From: an uncultured bacterium
GTDB lineage: Bacteria; Myxococcota_A; Bradymonadia; Bradymonadales; Bradymonadaceae
Length of the DNA stretch: 64,000 nt
Assembly: GCA_937981985.1 (NCBI GenBank)
Contig: CALJNB010000004.1
Span: 1 to 64,000, forward strand
Direction: 5' to 3'
Part shown: piece by piece, positions 34,668 to 42,962 of the stretch
Numbering within the stretch: position 1 is the first letter of the stretch
Layout: each line of letters begins with the position of its first letter
The notes under the pieces: model-generated
What the model was told of the DNA's origin: nothing
Databases searched by the model: none
What the model saw: the letters and a program-made list of their open reading frames with translations, nothing else
Made by a program: the position numbers and the translations under genes

Positions 34668-35228
34668 ATGCAACCTAAGAAACGAGTAATCGCAGCACAG
34701 AGTATCGGTATGTTATTGGCTCTGGGAGTTGGGGTTCTCATCGGTGCAAGAAGTTGTGGCAAAACGGAGACACATCGAGAATATATGATGCCTACGAAGC
34801 AGCAGCCAGAGGTTGTCGAAAAAATTGTTTACGAATGCCCGCCCGAGGTCCCCGAGATACAACTTGAAAAAGGCGATCAGAAACGGGGCAAGACTGTGAA
34901 CAGACGCATCAAAGCGAAGGTTAAATCTGAACTTCCAGCGGATAACGTGCAATCACAAAATAAGAGAAAACGTTTGCTTGCTGTTGTTCGCGCGAAATCA
35001 AAAGCGACACTTACGAGTTGTCGTGGATCCGATAAGCAAGTTTACCGTCTAAGCGTTAGTCTTGTGGCTAAAAAAAACGGTAGTGTCTCGACGGTCAAAA
35101 TTAATGCTCCGCCGGGGGAGGTTCCAGCGGGAATTTTAAATTGTTTACGCGGTCGGATGAAAAAATGGACCTTGCCTGAATCTGATGTCGTGGCTCAACA
35201 GCCTATTATTTGGGGGCTTACGCTTTAG
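34668..35228 (+). CDS. AgmX/PglI-type (TonB-like) C-terminal domain protein
   Basis: A 186-residue protein anchored by one N-terminal TM helix (about 10-28). A basic, Pro/Glu-rich spacer follows, then a 90-residue domain with a conserved Cys pair (LTSCRGSD and LNCLRGRM) and YRLSVSLVAKKNGSVSTVKI. This pattern matches the AgmX/PglI C-terminal domain of myxobacterial gliding proteins GltG and GltJ, which resembles the TonB C-terminus and contacts outer-membrane partners. It is the last gene of the operon, immediately after the vWA-like lipoprotein. Confidence 0.7.
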   Translation: MQPKKRVIAAQSIGMLLALGVGVLIGARSCGKTETHREYMMPTKQQPEVVEKIVYECPPEVPEIQLEKGDQKRGKTVNRRIKAKVKSELPADNVQSQNKRKRLLAVVRAKSKATLTSCRGSDKQVYRLSVSLVAKKNGSVSTVKINAPPGEVPAGILNCLRGRMKKWTLPESDVVAQQPIIWGLTL

Positions 35229-35244
35229 TTGACGGTCGGAGCAA

Positions 35245-35823
35245 CTAACGAATCCAGCGCGAGACTGTTTCAAGCTCTTCGCCGTCAAAACGGGTGATGT
35301 CTCGATATATATCAAGAGTATCGCCATTTACACAAAACTTGAAACTCTTGTTGTCCGCGGAATTCAGTTCGCCTTGTCCGGAGGTGTCGTAGCTTCCTTT
35401 TTCTATTTTTTCCGTAAAGCTTGTACGAATGCATTCGCAGCCCAATGTCCGCGTCGTGCATTGAGTAAATTTATCTAATTCCGATTCACAGCTTTCCCCG
35501 TCACTAAAACAAGTCTTAGGTATCCACCCGAAATATTGGATTCGTAGATTGTAATCAAAATCTACTTGTCCGTTTTCGAATCGAATCGTGCCGGCTAAGC
35601 CAGTATTGGTTCTGACATAACGCGTTTCGAAACAGGCGTCTTCCACCTTGAGTCCTTGAGAATTCGAGATTGCTATCGCTTGCCATGTTCCGGTGGGATC
35701 TCCACCGCAGGCGGTGAAGTCTTCAATTCCCCCAGTAGGGAGCGTTGCTCCCGGATCAGGTTCTGATTCTGGTTCTGCGCATCCAAACGAAAAGCACATT
35801 AAGAAAAGAGTCCAATGCTTCAC
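35245..35823 (-). CDS. Cys-rich lipoprotein
   Basis: A 192-residue lipoprotein (lipobox FGCAE) with a Pro/Glu linker and a beta-rich, Cys-containing domain (ACGGDPTGTWQ is typical of deltaproteobacterial lipocalin-like lipoproteins). Function unknown. It converges on the motor operon and is last of a three-gene minus-strand operon, overlapping the middle gene by four bases. Confidence 0.65.
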   Translation of the reverse strand: MKHWTLFLMCFSFGCAEPESEPDPGATLPTGGIEDFTACGGDPTGTWQAIAISNSQGLKVEDACFETRYVRTNTGLAGTIRFENGQVDFDYNLRIQYFGWIPKTCFSDGESCESELDKFTQCTTRTLGCECIRTSFTEKIEKGSYDTSGQGELNSADNKSFKFCVNGDTLDIYRDITRFDGEELETVSRWIR

Positions 35824-36842
35824 CGCGTCCTCGTCTGGAAAACGCAGAAACCAAATACAAAAATAAATATCCAGAGACTTGTCGGTTTGCTGTTAAGCGA
35901 ACATCCAAGAGCGGTTTCTAAATAGGGTCCAGTTGGTTTTTTTCGAGCAACGGCCACCCATTTTGAATCACAATAATTGTTACTATGATCGCAGCCCTTT
36001 TCGTAGACGAGCCATGTGTCCAATACCTCTTGAATTTTCTCCTCGCGGAGATTGACGTCGCCCTGCGTTGAAGCCGTTATGAGATGAATTGTCGCTTCTT
36101 TAGCAGCGTTAAACATCGGGTCAGTTTCGCCGTCACAAGCATCCATGCTATCTGAATGCGCCATCCCATCTTTTTTTTCTTCCAGCTCTCCTGATACCGC
36201 TTCCACGTAATTCATAATATGATAAATTTTACGGGCGTTGGGGCTTCGAATCGTATGAGAAAAAGAATCTTGTAAGGTGTGCATCGCACGCCCGAGATAG
36301 AAAGCGGGCCCTGAAACTTGAAGGTTTACTCGTCCGTAATAATCAACACTTGTCTCGATATCAATAATAGGAGCTTGGCCAAGCGAAATAGCTGCTTTTT
36401 GAAGGGAGGATTCAATTTCAGCGCGTATTCCTTTTACGGCCGAAGCATCTCCTTCGACGCCGTCATCATCCACGGCTCGAAGGGCATGTAGATATTGTCC
36501 TTCCTCGGCTAGATGTATGGATCGTAGTTCGTGTAAATCTAGCAAGACGTGGCCTTCGGTGTCCGGTGACCGAATTCCGAGGAGCAAGCTTACAATGATA
36601 AATCGTTGGACCTCGTCTGCGATGGCTACGTTATGTATGTCGATTAATGAGTCACTGATAGCTTTCCATGTTTCATCTTTTGGTAGTTCGAAATCTTCGG
36701 GAACGCTAACGTCGATCGCAGAATTTAGATAAGCGTCGAGTGAGATGCTCTCGTGACATGGGTCTCCGAAAGCGCTTGAAACTTGGTATGCGTGAGCAAA
36801 GTTCGGGAAAAAAATGAGCAATAATACGAATAGAAATTTCAT
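35820..36842 (-). CDS. Zinc-dependent phospholipase C / nuclease-fold secreted protein with MYXO-CTERM-like tail
   Basis: A 340-residue protein with a signal peptide (ends AHA). It is mostly helical, and RAMHTLQDSFSHTIRS supplies the HxxxDxxxH zinc-ligand pattern of bacterial zinc-dependent phospholipase C and related S1/P1-type nucleases. PCHESISLDAYL near residue 30 supplies another His. The C-terminus reads Cys, linker, hydrophobic stretch (LWIFIFVFGFCVF), QTRTR, resembling MYXO-CTERM surface sorting. The catalytic activity is therefore inferred from one motif and the helical fold. It overlaps its neighbours by four bases on each side. Confidence 0.6.
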   Translation of the reverse strand: MKFLFVLLLIFFPNFAHAYQVSSAFGDPCHESISLDAYLNSAIDVSVPEDFELPKDETWKAISDSLIDIHNVAIADEVQRFIIVSLLLGIRSPDTEGHVLLDLHELRSIHLAEEGQYLHALRAVDDDGVEGDASAVKGIRAEIESSLQKAAISLGQAPIIDIETSVDYYGRVNLQVSGPAFYLGRAMHTLQDSFSHTIRSPNARKIYHIMNYVEAVSGELEEKKDGMAHSDSMDACDGETDPMFNAAKEATIHLITASTQGDVNLREEKIQEVLDTWLVYEKGCDHSNNYCDSKWVAVARKKPTGPYLETALGCSLNSKPTSLWIFIFVFGFCVFQTRTR

Positions 36843-37405
36843 AGCGTGAACTCGACGGTAAGCACCGTTCGGTGTTCGATTTGGAGAAGGGGAATGCCCG
36901 ACAGAACTGGAGCAACGAGTGTGAACGTTAGTGGTTCAAATTTGAGGACAAAGGATGAGTAACGATCAAAGGGTTGAAAGCGTAGCGCAGTAGGTCGTAA
37001 GTCGAAAAAAACTCCAATTTGGCCAGCGTCGTCGAGGTCGGTATCGAAAAGTAATATCGATGGGCCGGCCGCTACGCTTGACGACATAAAGCCGTTTGCA
37101 TATCGATATTCTGCGCCGATGCCAGGATTGAGGACCCCTTGGGTTACGCCATTTTCAAAGTCGCGGTCGACCCACAAGTCTTGTTCAACTTGGACGAAAA
37201 CCCCCCAACGTTTCCATTGTTTACCACCTCGAACTGACCAACCGAAACGTACGTTTAACAATAACTCGGTGAGTAATGTTTGGTGAAAACTTCCACCTAC
37301 GTAGTAATCGTTTCCGTAATTCGATTCCTGCGCATAAGCGGAGTGAGTAAACGAGCCGCAGATAAAAAGAAATACAATGACGCGCAAGTGTGAATGGATA
37401 GACAT
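36839..37405 (-). CDS. Outer-membrane beta-barrel protein
   Basis: A 188-residue protein with a signal peptide (ends YAQ) and repeating amphipathic strands with aromatic ends (NVRFGWSVRGG, GIGAEYRYANGF, terminal VLTVEFTL). It is probably a small eight-strand barrel. First gene of the minus-strand trio with the phospholipase-like and lipoprotein genes. Confidence 0.65.
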   Translation of the reverse strand: MSIHSHLRVIVFLFICGSFTHSAYAQESNYGNDYYVGGSFHQTLLTELLLNVRFGWSVRGGKQWKRWGVFVQVEQDLWVDRDFENGVTQGVLNPGIGAEYRYANGFMSSSVAAGPSILLFDTDLDDAGQIGVFFDLRPTALRFQPFDRYSSFVLKFEPLTFTLVAPVLSGIPLLQIEHRTVLTVEFTL

Positions 37406-37709
37406 AACTGACTCGGCTTAGCTTGGGCGATGATACGATAAAAATTTTATATAGAATAGAGAGACCAAAAAAAAGGTTGTTTTGAATTGAGGCCACGCCT
37501 GTTGCTTAGTCGTAAAAGTACTTTAGATGCATCGTTGATAGTGGTCCCTCGGAGTGCCGTTTTAACAAAGATTTATAAAGATCGTTCCTTTGAACGATAC
37601 CAGCGGAAACGAAATTGAGATTAGCAATGAACAAGACCAGAAGAATTTTCCTTCAGACTGGTGAGGATTCCTGCTAGTAGGTTCCAGTCGACATCTACCG
37701 GAATGAAAT
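37406..37709 (+). other. Divergent intergenic region, no gene seen
   Basis: About 300 bases between the divergent barrel gene and the glycosyltransferase-like gene. Promoters for both must lie here, but I could not pick a convincing -35/-10 pair. No RNA gene or long repeat was recognised. Confidence 0.5.
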
Positions 37710-38603
37710 ATGGAATACGTGCTTTTTGTGGCAGATAAGTTTTCAGATGAAATGCGTTCACGAAGCGATCTTTTCCCAGGTGGGGCTGAACGTACTGACG
37801 AGGCGGCAATCCAAGCCTGTCCTTATCAAGTGAAAAAGGTTAAGTGGGAACGGCTCTCTGAAAAAATGATCAAAGATTCTATCGTCGTCATCGTCGGGAA
37901 TTCGGGAGATGCGAAATCGAAACATCTTGAGATGCTCACGAGATTTCGAAAACATGTTCTCTTTGAACACGATGTCCGTATTTGTAATTGGCGAGGAAAC
38001 TTCCCTGTCGCCTTAGAACCGATCCATCGATTTTCACATCGTTGTTGTTGTCGTCACGCCGAATGGCGACCCGTGTTTCAGAGTGCTTTAGGCGTAATTT
38101 ATCTAACGAAGCTTCAAAAGAAGTACTACGATGATAATTACTTTTTTCGCGGTCACGGCAAGTCTGAAATTTTGGGTTCTTCGCTATTTGATGAGGAGTT
38201 TTTGCAATACGTTGAACAGAAATCCTGCTCGACTCTTTGTAACGAAGGTACTTTGGTACCCGGTACTTCCACGAAGATAAAAGGTGCGAAGCAAGCGCAA
38301 CGTTTTTGCAAAGAAAAGGGATGGGAATTTACTAAGATAAGAAACTTTACGCCACGACAAGTTTGGGACGCGATGTCGAATGCGAAACGATTCGTCTATC
38401 TTCCGATTGGGTTGGAACCAGCCGGTCGAATGCCGGTGGAAGCTCGTCTTTTGGGGAGTGATGTAATTGTCAACGAACATGTAGGTGTTGCAGGGGAAGA
38501 AATTTGGAAGCTAGAGGATACTGAATTCGTAGAGGCTATTAGGAAACAGCCTCATCGCTTTTGGAAACTAGTGCGTGATCTTAGTCCTGATTTTGCTCTA
38601 TAG
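37710..38603 (+). CDS. Glycosyltransferase-like protein
   Basis: A 297-residue soluble protein. The C-terminal half has LEPAGRMPVEARLLG and DVIVNEHVGVAGE, matching the nucleotide-sugar-binding part of GT-B glycosyltransferases in which GxEPxxRxxxEA binds the donor. The N-terminal half has VLFVADKFSD, LFPGGAERTDEA, FEHDVRICNWRG and a cluster of Cys (HRCCCRH). Single gene, flanked by a divergent and a convergent neighbour. Its acceptor is unknown. The Cys-rich HRCCCRH may be structural or metal-binding. Confidence 0.5.
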   Translation: MEYVLFVADKFSDEMRSRSDLFPGGAERTDEAAIQACPYQVKKVKWERLSEKMIKDSIVVIVGNSGDAKSKHLEMLTRFRKHVLFEHDVRICNWRGNFPVALEPIHRFSHRCCCRHAEWRPVFQSALGVIYLTKLQKKYYDDNYFFRGHGKSEILGSSLFDEEFLQYVEQKSCSTLCNEGTLVPGTSTKIKGAKQAQRFCKEKGWEFTKIRNFTPRQVWDAMSNAKRFVYLPIGLEPAGRMPVEARLLGSDVIVNEHVGVAGEEIWKLEDTEFVEAIRKQPHRFWKLVRDLSPDFAL

Positions 38604-38871
38604 ACCTTAGGTCAAAGTTGCGGAGGGCTCACGAAGCGACAGACGAGAAAAAATTTGATTTTCGTTAGAATGTTGTGCTCGTTTCGAAATATCAAGAAAT
38701 AAGAGCCGAGATTAATAAGACAGGGGTTACTGTTTATAACGCATACCATAGCGCCATCGCCTGGCCGGCAATTGAGAATAATTGATTCGATAACCCGTTC
38801 TCATTGCGGTGGCCTTCTATTCAGGATTAGGAAAAATGAATAGGAATAAAATAAGAACTATGGTTTCGAAC
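38604..38871 (-). other. Convergent intergenic region, no gene seen
   Basis: About 270 bases between convergent genes. Short frames here have no ribosome-binding site or homology that I recognise, and no strong terminator hairpin was found. Confidence 0.4.
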
Positions 38872-40599
38872 TTAGACCATGACCTTCTTATTGAGTTCGG
38901 TTTGGAGTTTCTTATATCGTGACGGAAAATGACGCCGTACGAAGGTGTCAATTCCCCAAAAATGTTCTTCCCGACTTCGTTCGTAAAATGCAGCGGTAGA
39001 AAAAATAAGGAGGTCGAAGTGCCGCACGAACACATCACTGGTCGTTGTTCGCATTTCCTCAGAGCTGAAGGTTTGATTGTGGGCTTCCACAAGCTCAAAG
39101 AATTGGAATGCTAATTGAGCGTGGGCGTTCATTGTGATTTGATCGGCATCATAGGGTTGGAAGTCAAAATTTTCTTCGGACTTGATTATTTGCTGAGCTA
39201 TTTTGGCAAATTCGTCTACAGAATTTGAAACATCGATCGGATTCGAATCCGGACGGGTCGCTATAAAAGCATCAATCATTTTTCGTTTGTTCGTTGTTTT
39301 TTTCAACGAGGAAATTCCACGAAGTGCGAGGCGAAAGTAGATGGGGAGATCGTGTAAGGTCAAATCAAGTTTGGCGGGGAATTCGGAGAGGAAAGACGAG
39401 GAGGGCATCTCACTTTGTAAATCTTTCCTCAAAAATAGGAATTTATATTCCATCGCGTCTGCCAGTACTTCGGCAAATAATGCGCTGATACTATGAATGA
39501 GGCGTTCCTCATACTCGCTAACCAGGTAGTCGATGCAACGGGCTTCCCATTCTTCTGTCGTCCCTTTTTCGACGGCGTATTGAAGAAGCGTCTCGATACT
39601 TTCGCCATTTATACTTTTTGAAATATCAGGGCGTTTTTGGAACCCCGCTGCATGGGTGTATGTTTTTTCGAAATCAAATAGATGAGCCTGCCATTGGTGT
39701 CCCCATACATCGTGAATGATGTATTTATCGACATCTTCGGCGGGTAAGATTGAAATCATCGAAGTGAGCGTTGAGCTGGACTCCTCCAGACTCAAGCCTG
39801 ATATCTTGGATATTTTTTTCAGAGTTTCCGCGTTGATTTGATCCCCAGTAAAAAATCCGAAAACTGGAAAGTGAGCCATGAAACTTTGTTTTTGGCTCGA
39901 AAAATTACCCCAAAGTCGGCTGAGAGAATCGTCACTTTGTTTACCTTCTTTGACACTTAAATGAGATACCGATTCGAAAGGCACACAGAAAAAAATTGAA
40001 GTCGCGGTTCTAATTATTTTTACATCGATTTCGGGTAGATAAAAATCTGTGTACAGAGCGGCGAAAAGTTCGCCGACTCTGGGCGCAGGTCCATGTAAAT
40101 CGAAAATTGAATCAAGCGCGCCGATGACTCGCTTTCTTTTTTCTGTCGCTAGAATCTCTGAATCGTAAAACTCTTGTTCTAGTTCAATGAGTTCAGATTC
40201 ATCAATGTTTAGGGTTTTGAGGAGGGAGTCTCGAACACGCTCTCGGTTACCTTTCTTATCACAAAAGTCGACAGCGAAATGACTCAAAGTTGCTGATGAG
40301 AAGGTATCGATGATACCGGCTTGGTCGATGACCGTTCCTTCGAGCTCTTGGGCTCTTAGCACGCCGGAGGCAAACGCGAGATCGATTTCCTTTTCACTGA
40401 TATTGTCGGGTTTAGCGAGAGGAGGGGCGTGCGAAAAAGTGGCGTAGTACTTTTTAAGCCGTGCCGCTTCAGCATCCTTTTCGCGTCCCTTACTCATTGC
40501 CATCCATGAAATAGTGGCCTTCTGGAAGGATTTAAGGTGTTCGAGGAGAGCCGCGTATTTTTTGTCTATTCGCGAATGGGGCGACGCGCGAAATGTCAT
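38872..40599 (-). CDS. Unknown protein with HDxxGH motif
   Basis: A 575-residue, mainly helical soluble protein of no family known to me. The striking motif YIIHDVWGHQWQAHLFDFE (about residue 290) has two His and one Asp in an HDxxGH arrangement, with a third His three residues after Trp-Gln. Such a cluster often binds iron or zinc. Two later Glu-rich helices (RCIDYLVSEYEERL; SISALFAEVLADAMEYKF) could complete a site. ATG 40599 overlaps the stop of the PRMT-like gene (ATGA), so the two are coupled; they may act on the same substrate. Confidence 0.6.
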   Translation of the reverse strand: MTFRASPHSRIDKKYAALLEHLKSFQKATISWMAMSKGREKDAEAARLKKYYATFSHAPPLAKPDNISEKEIDLAFASGVLRAQELEGTVIDQAGIIDTFSSATLSHFAVDFCDKKGNRERVRDSLLKTLNIDESELIELEQEFYDSEILATEKRKRVIGALDSIFDLHGPAPRVGELFAALYTDFYLPEIDVKIIRTATSIFFCVPFESVSHLSVKEGKQSDDSLSRLWGNFSSQKQSFMAHFPVFGFFTGDQINAETLKKISKISGLSLEESSSTLTSMISILPAEDVDKYIIHDVWGHQWQAHLFDFEKTYTHAAGFQKRPDISKSINGESIETLLQYAVEKGTTEEWEARCIDYLVSEYEERLIHSISALFAEVLADAMEYKFLFLRKDLQSEMPSSSFLSEFPAKLDLTLHDLPIYFRLALRGISSLKKTTNKRKMIDAFIATRPDSNPIDVSNSVDEFAKIAQQIIKSEENFDFQPYDADQITMNAHAQLAFQFFELVEAHNQTFSSEEMRTTTSDVFVRHFDLLIFSTAAFYERSREEHFWGIDTFVRRHFPSRYKKLQTELNKKVMV

Positions 40600-41438
40600 T
40601 TTGAATCTAAACAAACAACATCGAATTTCGCATCCAAAGTATCGCTGCCATAGTTATATGCGATATCAATTTTGTATTTGTTATTCTTCTTGAGCTCTAT
40701 CTTCTCGTTTAGAAATATAACTTCGGGATTATAGAGGAAGCGCGTAGGATGTGTCCAAAGTCCGTCGGCGAGCTCAGCGCGACCCTCGATGAGGACAGCG
40801 TCGGCAATACGGTTGTGTCGAGCGACGACTTCAACGGAGGTTTTTACGGTTAACCCATTTTCGTTATCCATGAAGATGTCGTCGTACATTACTTTTGAAG
40901 ACACGGGTTCATCATCGTCAAAAACAACAGAGCGGCTATCACAATCAATTCGTACGCCGTACAACATTTCTTGAGCGTCCAATAATCGTATATAAGACTG
41001 AACTCGTCTGGGAATTATTATGGGCTTAGGTTTTAGAAATTTTCGAAGATGATTGACGACTTGTATTTCGGGTTCAAAAAATTGGCCGGTGCAAAGAAGC
41101 TCACAAATGAGAACATCGGCCTGTTCGGGAAGTTCTACTTTTGTAGCGTCGCCGTGAATGACTTCGATAATATCTTGCATTCCGTTACGTTCGGCTAGGT
41201 GGCCAATCAAAGTTACGAACCTTGGATGGAGTTCTATGCAATATACTTTTTTGGCACCTGCCATCGCGGCAAATAAGCCCAGGATTCCAGTACCTGAGCC
41301 TGCATCTATAACAACATCACCTGGCTTAACGGATTGTTCGATGGCCTCTTTCCATAAGCGAGTTCGTGCTGTGTCATGTAGGCAGAAAGAAATTTCATAG
41401 GGCGTGAACGCGACTTCGGTTGCGGTTAATTCAGTCAT
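40596..41438 (-). CDS. PRMT-like class I methyltransferase
   Basis: A 280-residue AdoMet methyltransferase. Motif I is DAGSGTGILGLFAAMAGA, motif II EVIHGDATKVELPEQADVLICELL, and the beta-barrel-like C-terminal half is of the protein-arginine-methyltransferase type. The double-E region of PRMTs is only partly present (ICELLCTGQFFEPE). Its neighbour is the HDxxGH protein, coupled by a four-base overlap. Bacterial relatives often modify peptides or small molecules, so protein arginine methylation is not established here. Confidence 0.7.
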   Translation of the reverse strand: MTELTATEVAFTPYEISFCLHDTARTRLWKEAIEQSVKPGDVVIDAGSGTGILGLFAAMAGAKKVYCIELHPRFVTLIGHLAERNGMQDIIEVIHGDATKVELPEQADVLICELLCTGQFFEPEIQVVNHLRKFLKPKPIIIPRRVQSYIRLLDAQEMLYGVRIDCDSRSVVFDDDEPVSSKVMYDDIFMDNENGLTVKTSVEVVARHNRIADAVLIEGRAELADGLWTHPTRFLYNPEVIFLNEKIELKKNNKYKIDIAYNYGSDTLDAKFDVVCLDSK

Positions 41439-41592
41439 AGTGAACCTAGAGATTTGAGCTAGCTAAAGGGTACAAGTTTGGGCTACCTGCGTCGACGTTG
41501 TTTTTGCTTTCATTTTGAGAAGATTGTTTGTTTCAAAGGTACTATTTTAGGTTATGCTCCGGTCGTTAATCTAAATTTGCTAAGGAGATTTC

Positions 41593-42288
41593 ATGAAGAG
41601 TTTTGTCGCAGAAACGATAGGTACGTTTTGGTTGGTTCTAGGAGGCTGCGGGGCCGCAGTATTGGCGGCTGGTATCCCGGGCGTCGGTATTGGGTATTTT
41701 GGAGTTTCGGCCGCGTTTGGTCTAACTGTTCTAACGATGGCTTTTGCCATTGGCCATATTTCAGGTTGTCACTTGAATCCGGCTGTTTCGATTGGCTTAT
41801 GGGCAGGCGGTCGTTTCCCGGCCAGTAAGCTCGCGCCTTATATTATCGCGCAAGTTTTGGGCGCGATTATAGCGGGTGGGGTTTTATATCTCATTGCATC
41901 GGGGGTTCAAGGATTCGAACTTGGTGGCTTTGCGTCAAATGGGTACGGCGAACACTCGCCGCACAAATATTCAATGATTGCTGCGTTGGTATGTGAAGTC
42001 GTTATGACCGCAATGTTCTTATTTATCATTATGGGCGCAACAGATGATCGCGCCCCCAGCGGTTTTGCTCCCATCGCTATTGGTCTCGGTTTAACGCTTA
42101 TTCATTTGATTAGCATCCCCGTCACCAATACTTCTGTGAATCCTGCACGAAGCACTGGTGTTGCAGTATTTGTTGGAGATTGGGCAGTAGCTCAGCTTTG
42201 GTTGTTTTGGGTGGCGCCTATTGTGGGCGGAGTTCTTGGCGCGGTTGCGTACAAGTTTATTGCTTCTGAGGAAAGTGCCGATAGCTAA
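41593..42288 (+). CDS. aqpZ: Aquaporin Z-type water channel
   Basis: A 231-residue inner-membrane channel with six TM helices and two half helices. Both NPA motifs are present (GCHLNPAVS with Asn62, and [10 protein letters not shown]). Phe43, the His in [10 protein letters not shown], the Thr in NTSVNPARS and the following Arg form the narrow selectivity filter of water-specific channels rather than the wider glycerol filter. ATG 41593 follows AGGAG. Convergent with the CcmE gene, 60 bases away. Confidence 0.95.
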   Translation: MKSFVAETIGTFWLVLGGCGAAVLAAGIPGVGIGYFGVSAAFGLTVLTMAFAIGHISGCHLNPAVSIGLWAGGRFPASKLAPYIIAQVLGAIIAGGVLYLIASGVQGFELGGFASNGYGEHSPHKYSMIAALVCEVVMTAMFLFIIMGATDDRAPSGFAPIAIGLGLTLIHLISIPVTNTSVNPARSTGVAVFVGDWAVAQLWLFWVAPIVGGVLGAVAYKFIASEESADS

Positions 42289-42348
42289 TTCGCTTAGCGT
42301 TATTTCAATTGGCTCTTTTCTTAGAAGCTGGTTGTTCGATGTTCAAGG

Positions 42349-42825
42349 TTATTCCAAGGAAGCTCTTGGAGACTGTTCTTCGGCAGTAGGTGGTTCCCCC
42401 TCATAACGGCTTGGACATTTAACAAGCACTTCCTCTGCTACAAGAACCATCTTTTTATCAACGGTTCCGGTTACGACGACTTCCATGTCTTCGGCGAAAG
42501 TATCGGGCATCGCGCGACTATAAACAACGTCGATAGACAGGCCCTTTTCGGCGATTCGAAATTCTCTTTTTAATTCGCCGGGATTACCAACAACCGAACC
42601 TTGCTCAACGATCCCTTTGATGCGAACTTTTTGTCCGGGAAGGTCTGTACCGACGGCGAGTGCTTCATCAACGGTGTAGAAGTAGGTTTCGGATTTAGTT
42701 GCATCGAATACGATATAACCCAAAGCCAAAACGACGATTAAAATCAGCGCAATTGACCAAAGCGGCATCCCGCTGGCTTCGTGTTCGCGGTCGTCAGATT
42801 CGTAGGTGTCATACTCTTCATTCAT
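42349..42825 (-). CDS. ccmE: CcmE-type haem chaperone, CxxxY variant
   Basis: A 158-residue membrane-anchored protein: acidic N-terminus, one TM helix (about 22-41), then the CcmE OB-fold (VRIKGIVEQGSVV, IDVVYSRAMPDTFAEDMEVVVTG). CcmE carries haem in the periplasm during cytochrome c maturation. The usual haem-binding His (LAKHDxxY) is replaced by Cys137 in LVKCPSRYEG, the CxxxY form known from Desulfovibrio and archaea. No other ccm gene is in the window. The assignment is good; the functional consequence of the Cys rests on published variants. Confidence 0.82.
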   Translation of the reverse strand: MNEEYDTYESDDREHEASGMPLWSIALILIVVLALGYIVFDATKSETYFYTVDEALAVGTDLPGQKVRIKGIVEQGSVVGNPGELKREFRIAEKGLSIDVVYSRAMPDTFAEDMEVVVTGTVDKKMVLVAEEVLVKCPSRYEGEPPTAEEQSPRASLE

Positions 42826-42910
42826 AAATTTCTCACCGTTAAATACCTAATAACGCTAGCCTAAGTTATTGAAAATGTCGAATAACAAGCAACTGTTTTT
42901 CCCTAAGAGT

Positions 42911-42935
42911 ATAGAAAGACTTGCAAAAGCAAGTC
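42911..42935 (-). terminator. Candidate intrinsic terminator of the 42963-44765 gene
   Basis: A perfect 7-base inverted repeat (GACTTGC at 42918-42924 and GCAAGTC at 42929-42935, loop of four). On the minus strand it is followed by TTTCTAT, a broken T-tract, about 28 bases after the stop codon. Confidence 0.5.
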
Positions 42936-42962
42936 CCGAAGGGGTTATCTATCGGAATGGCT

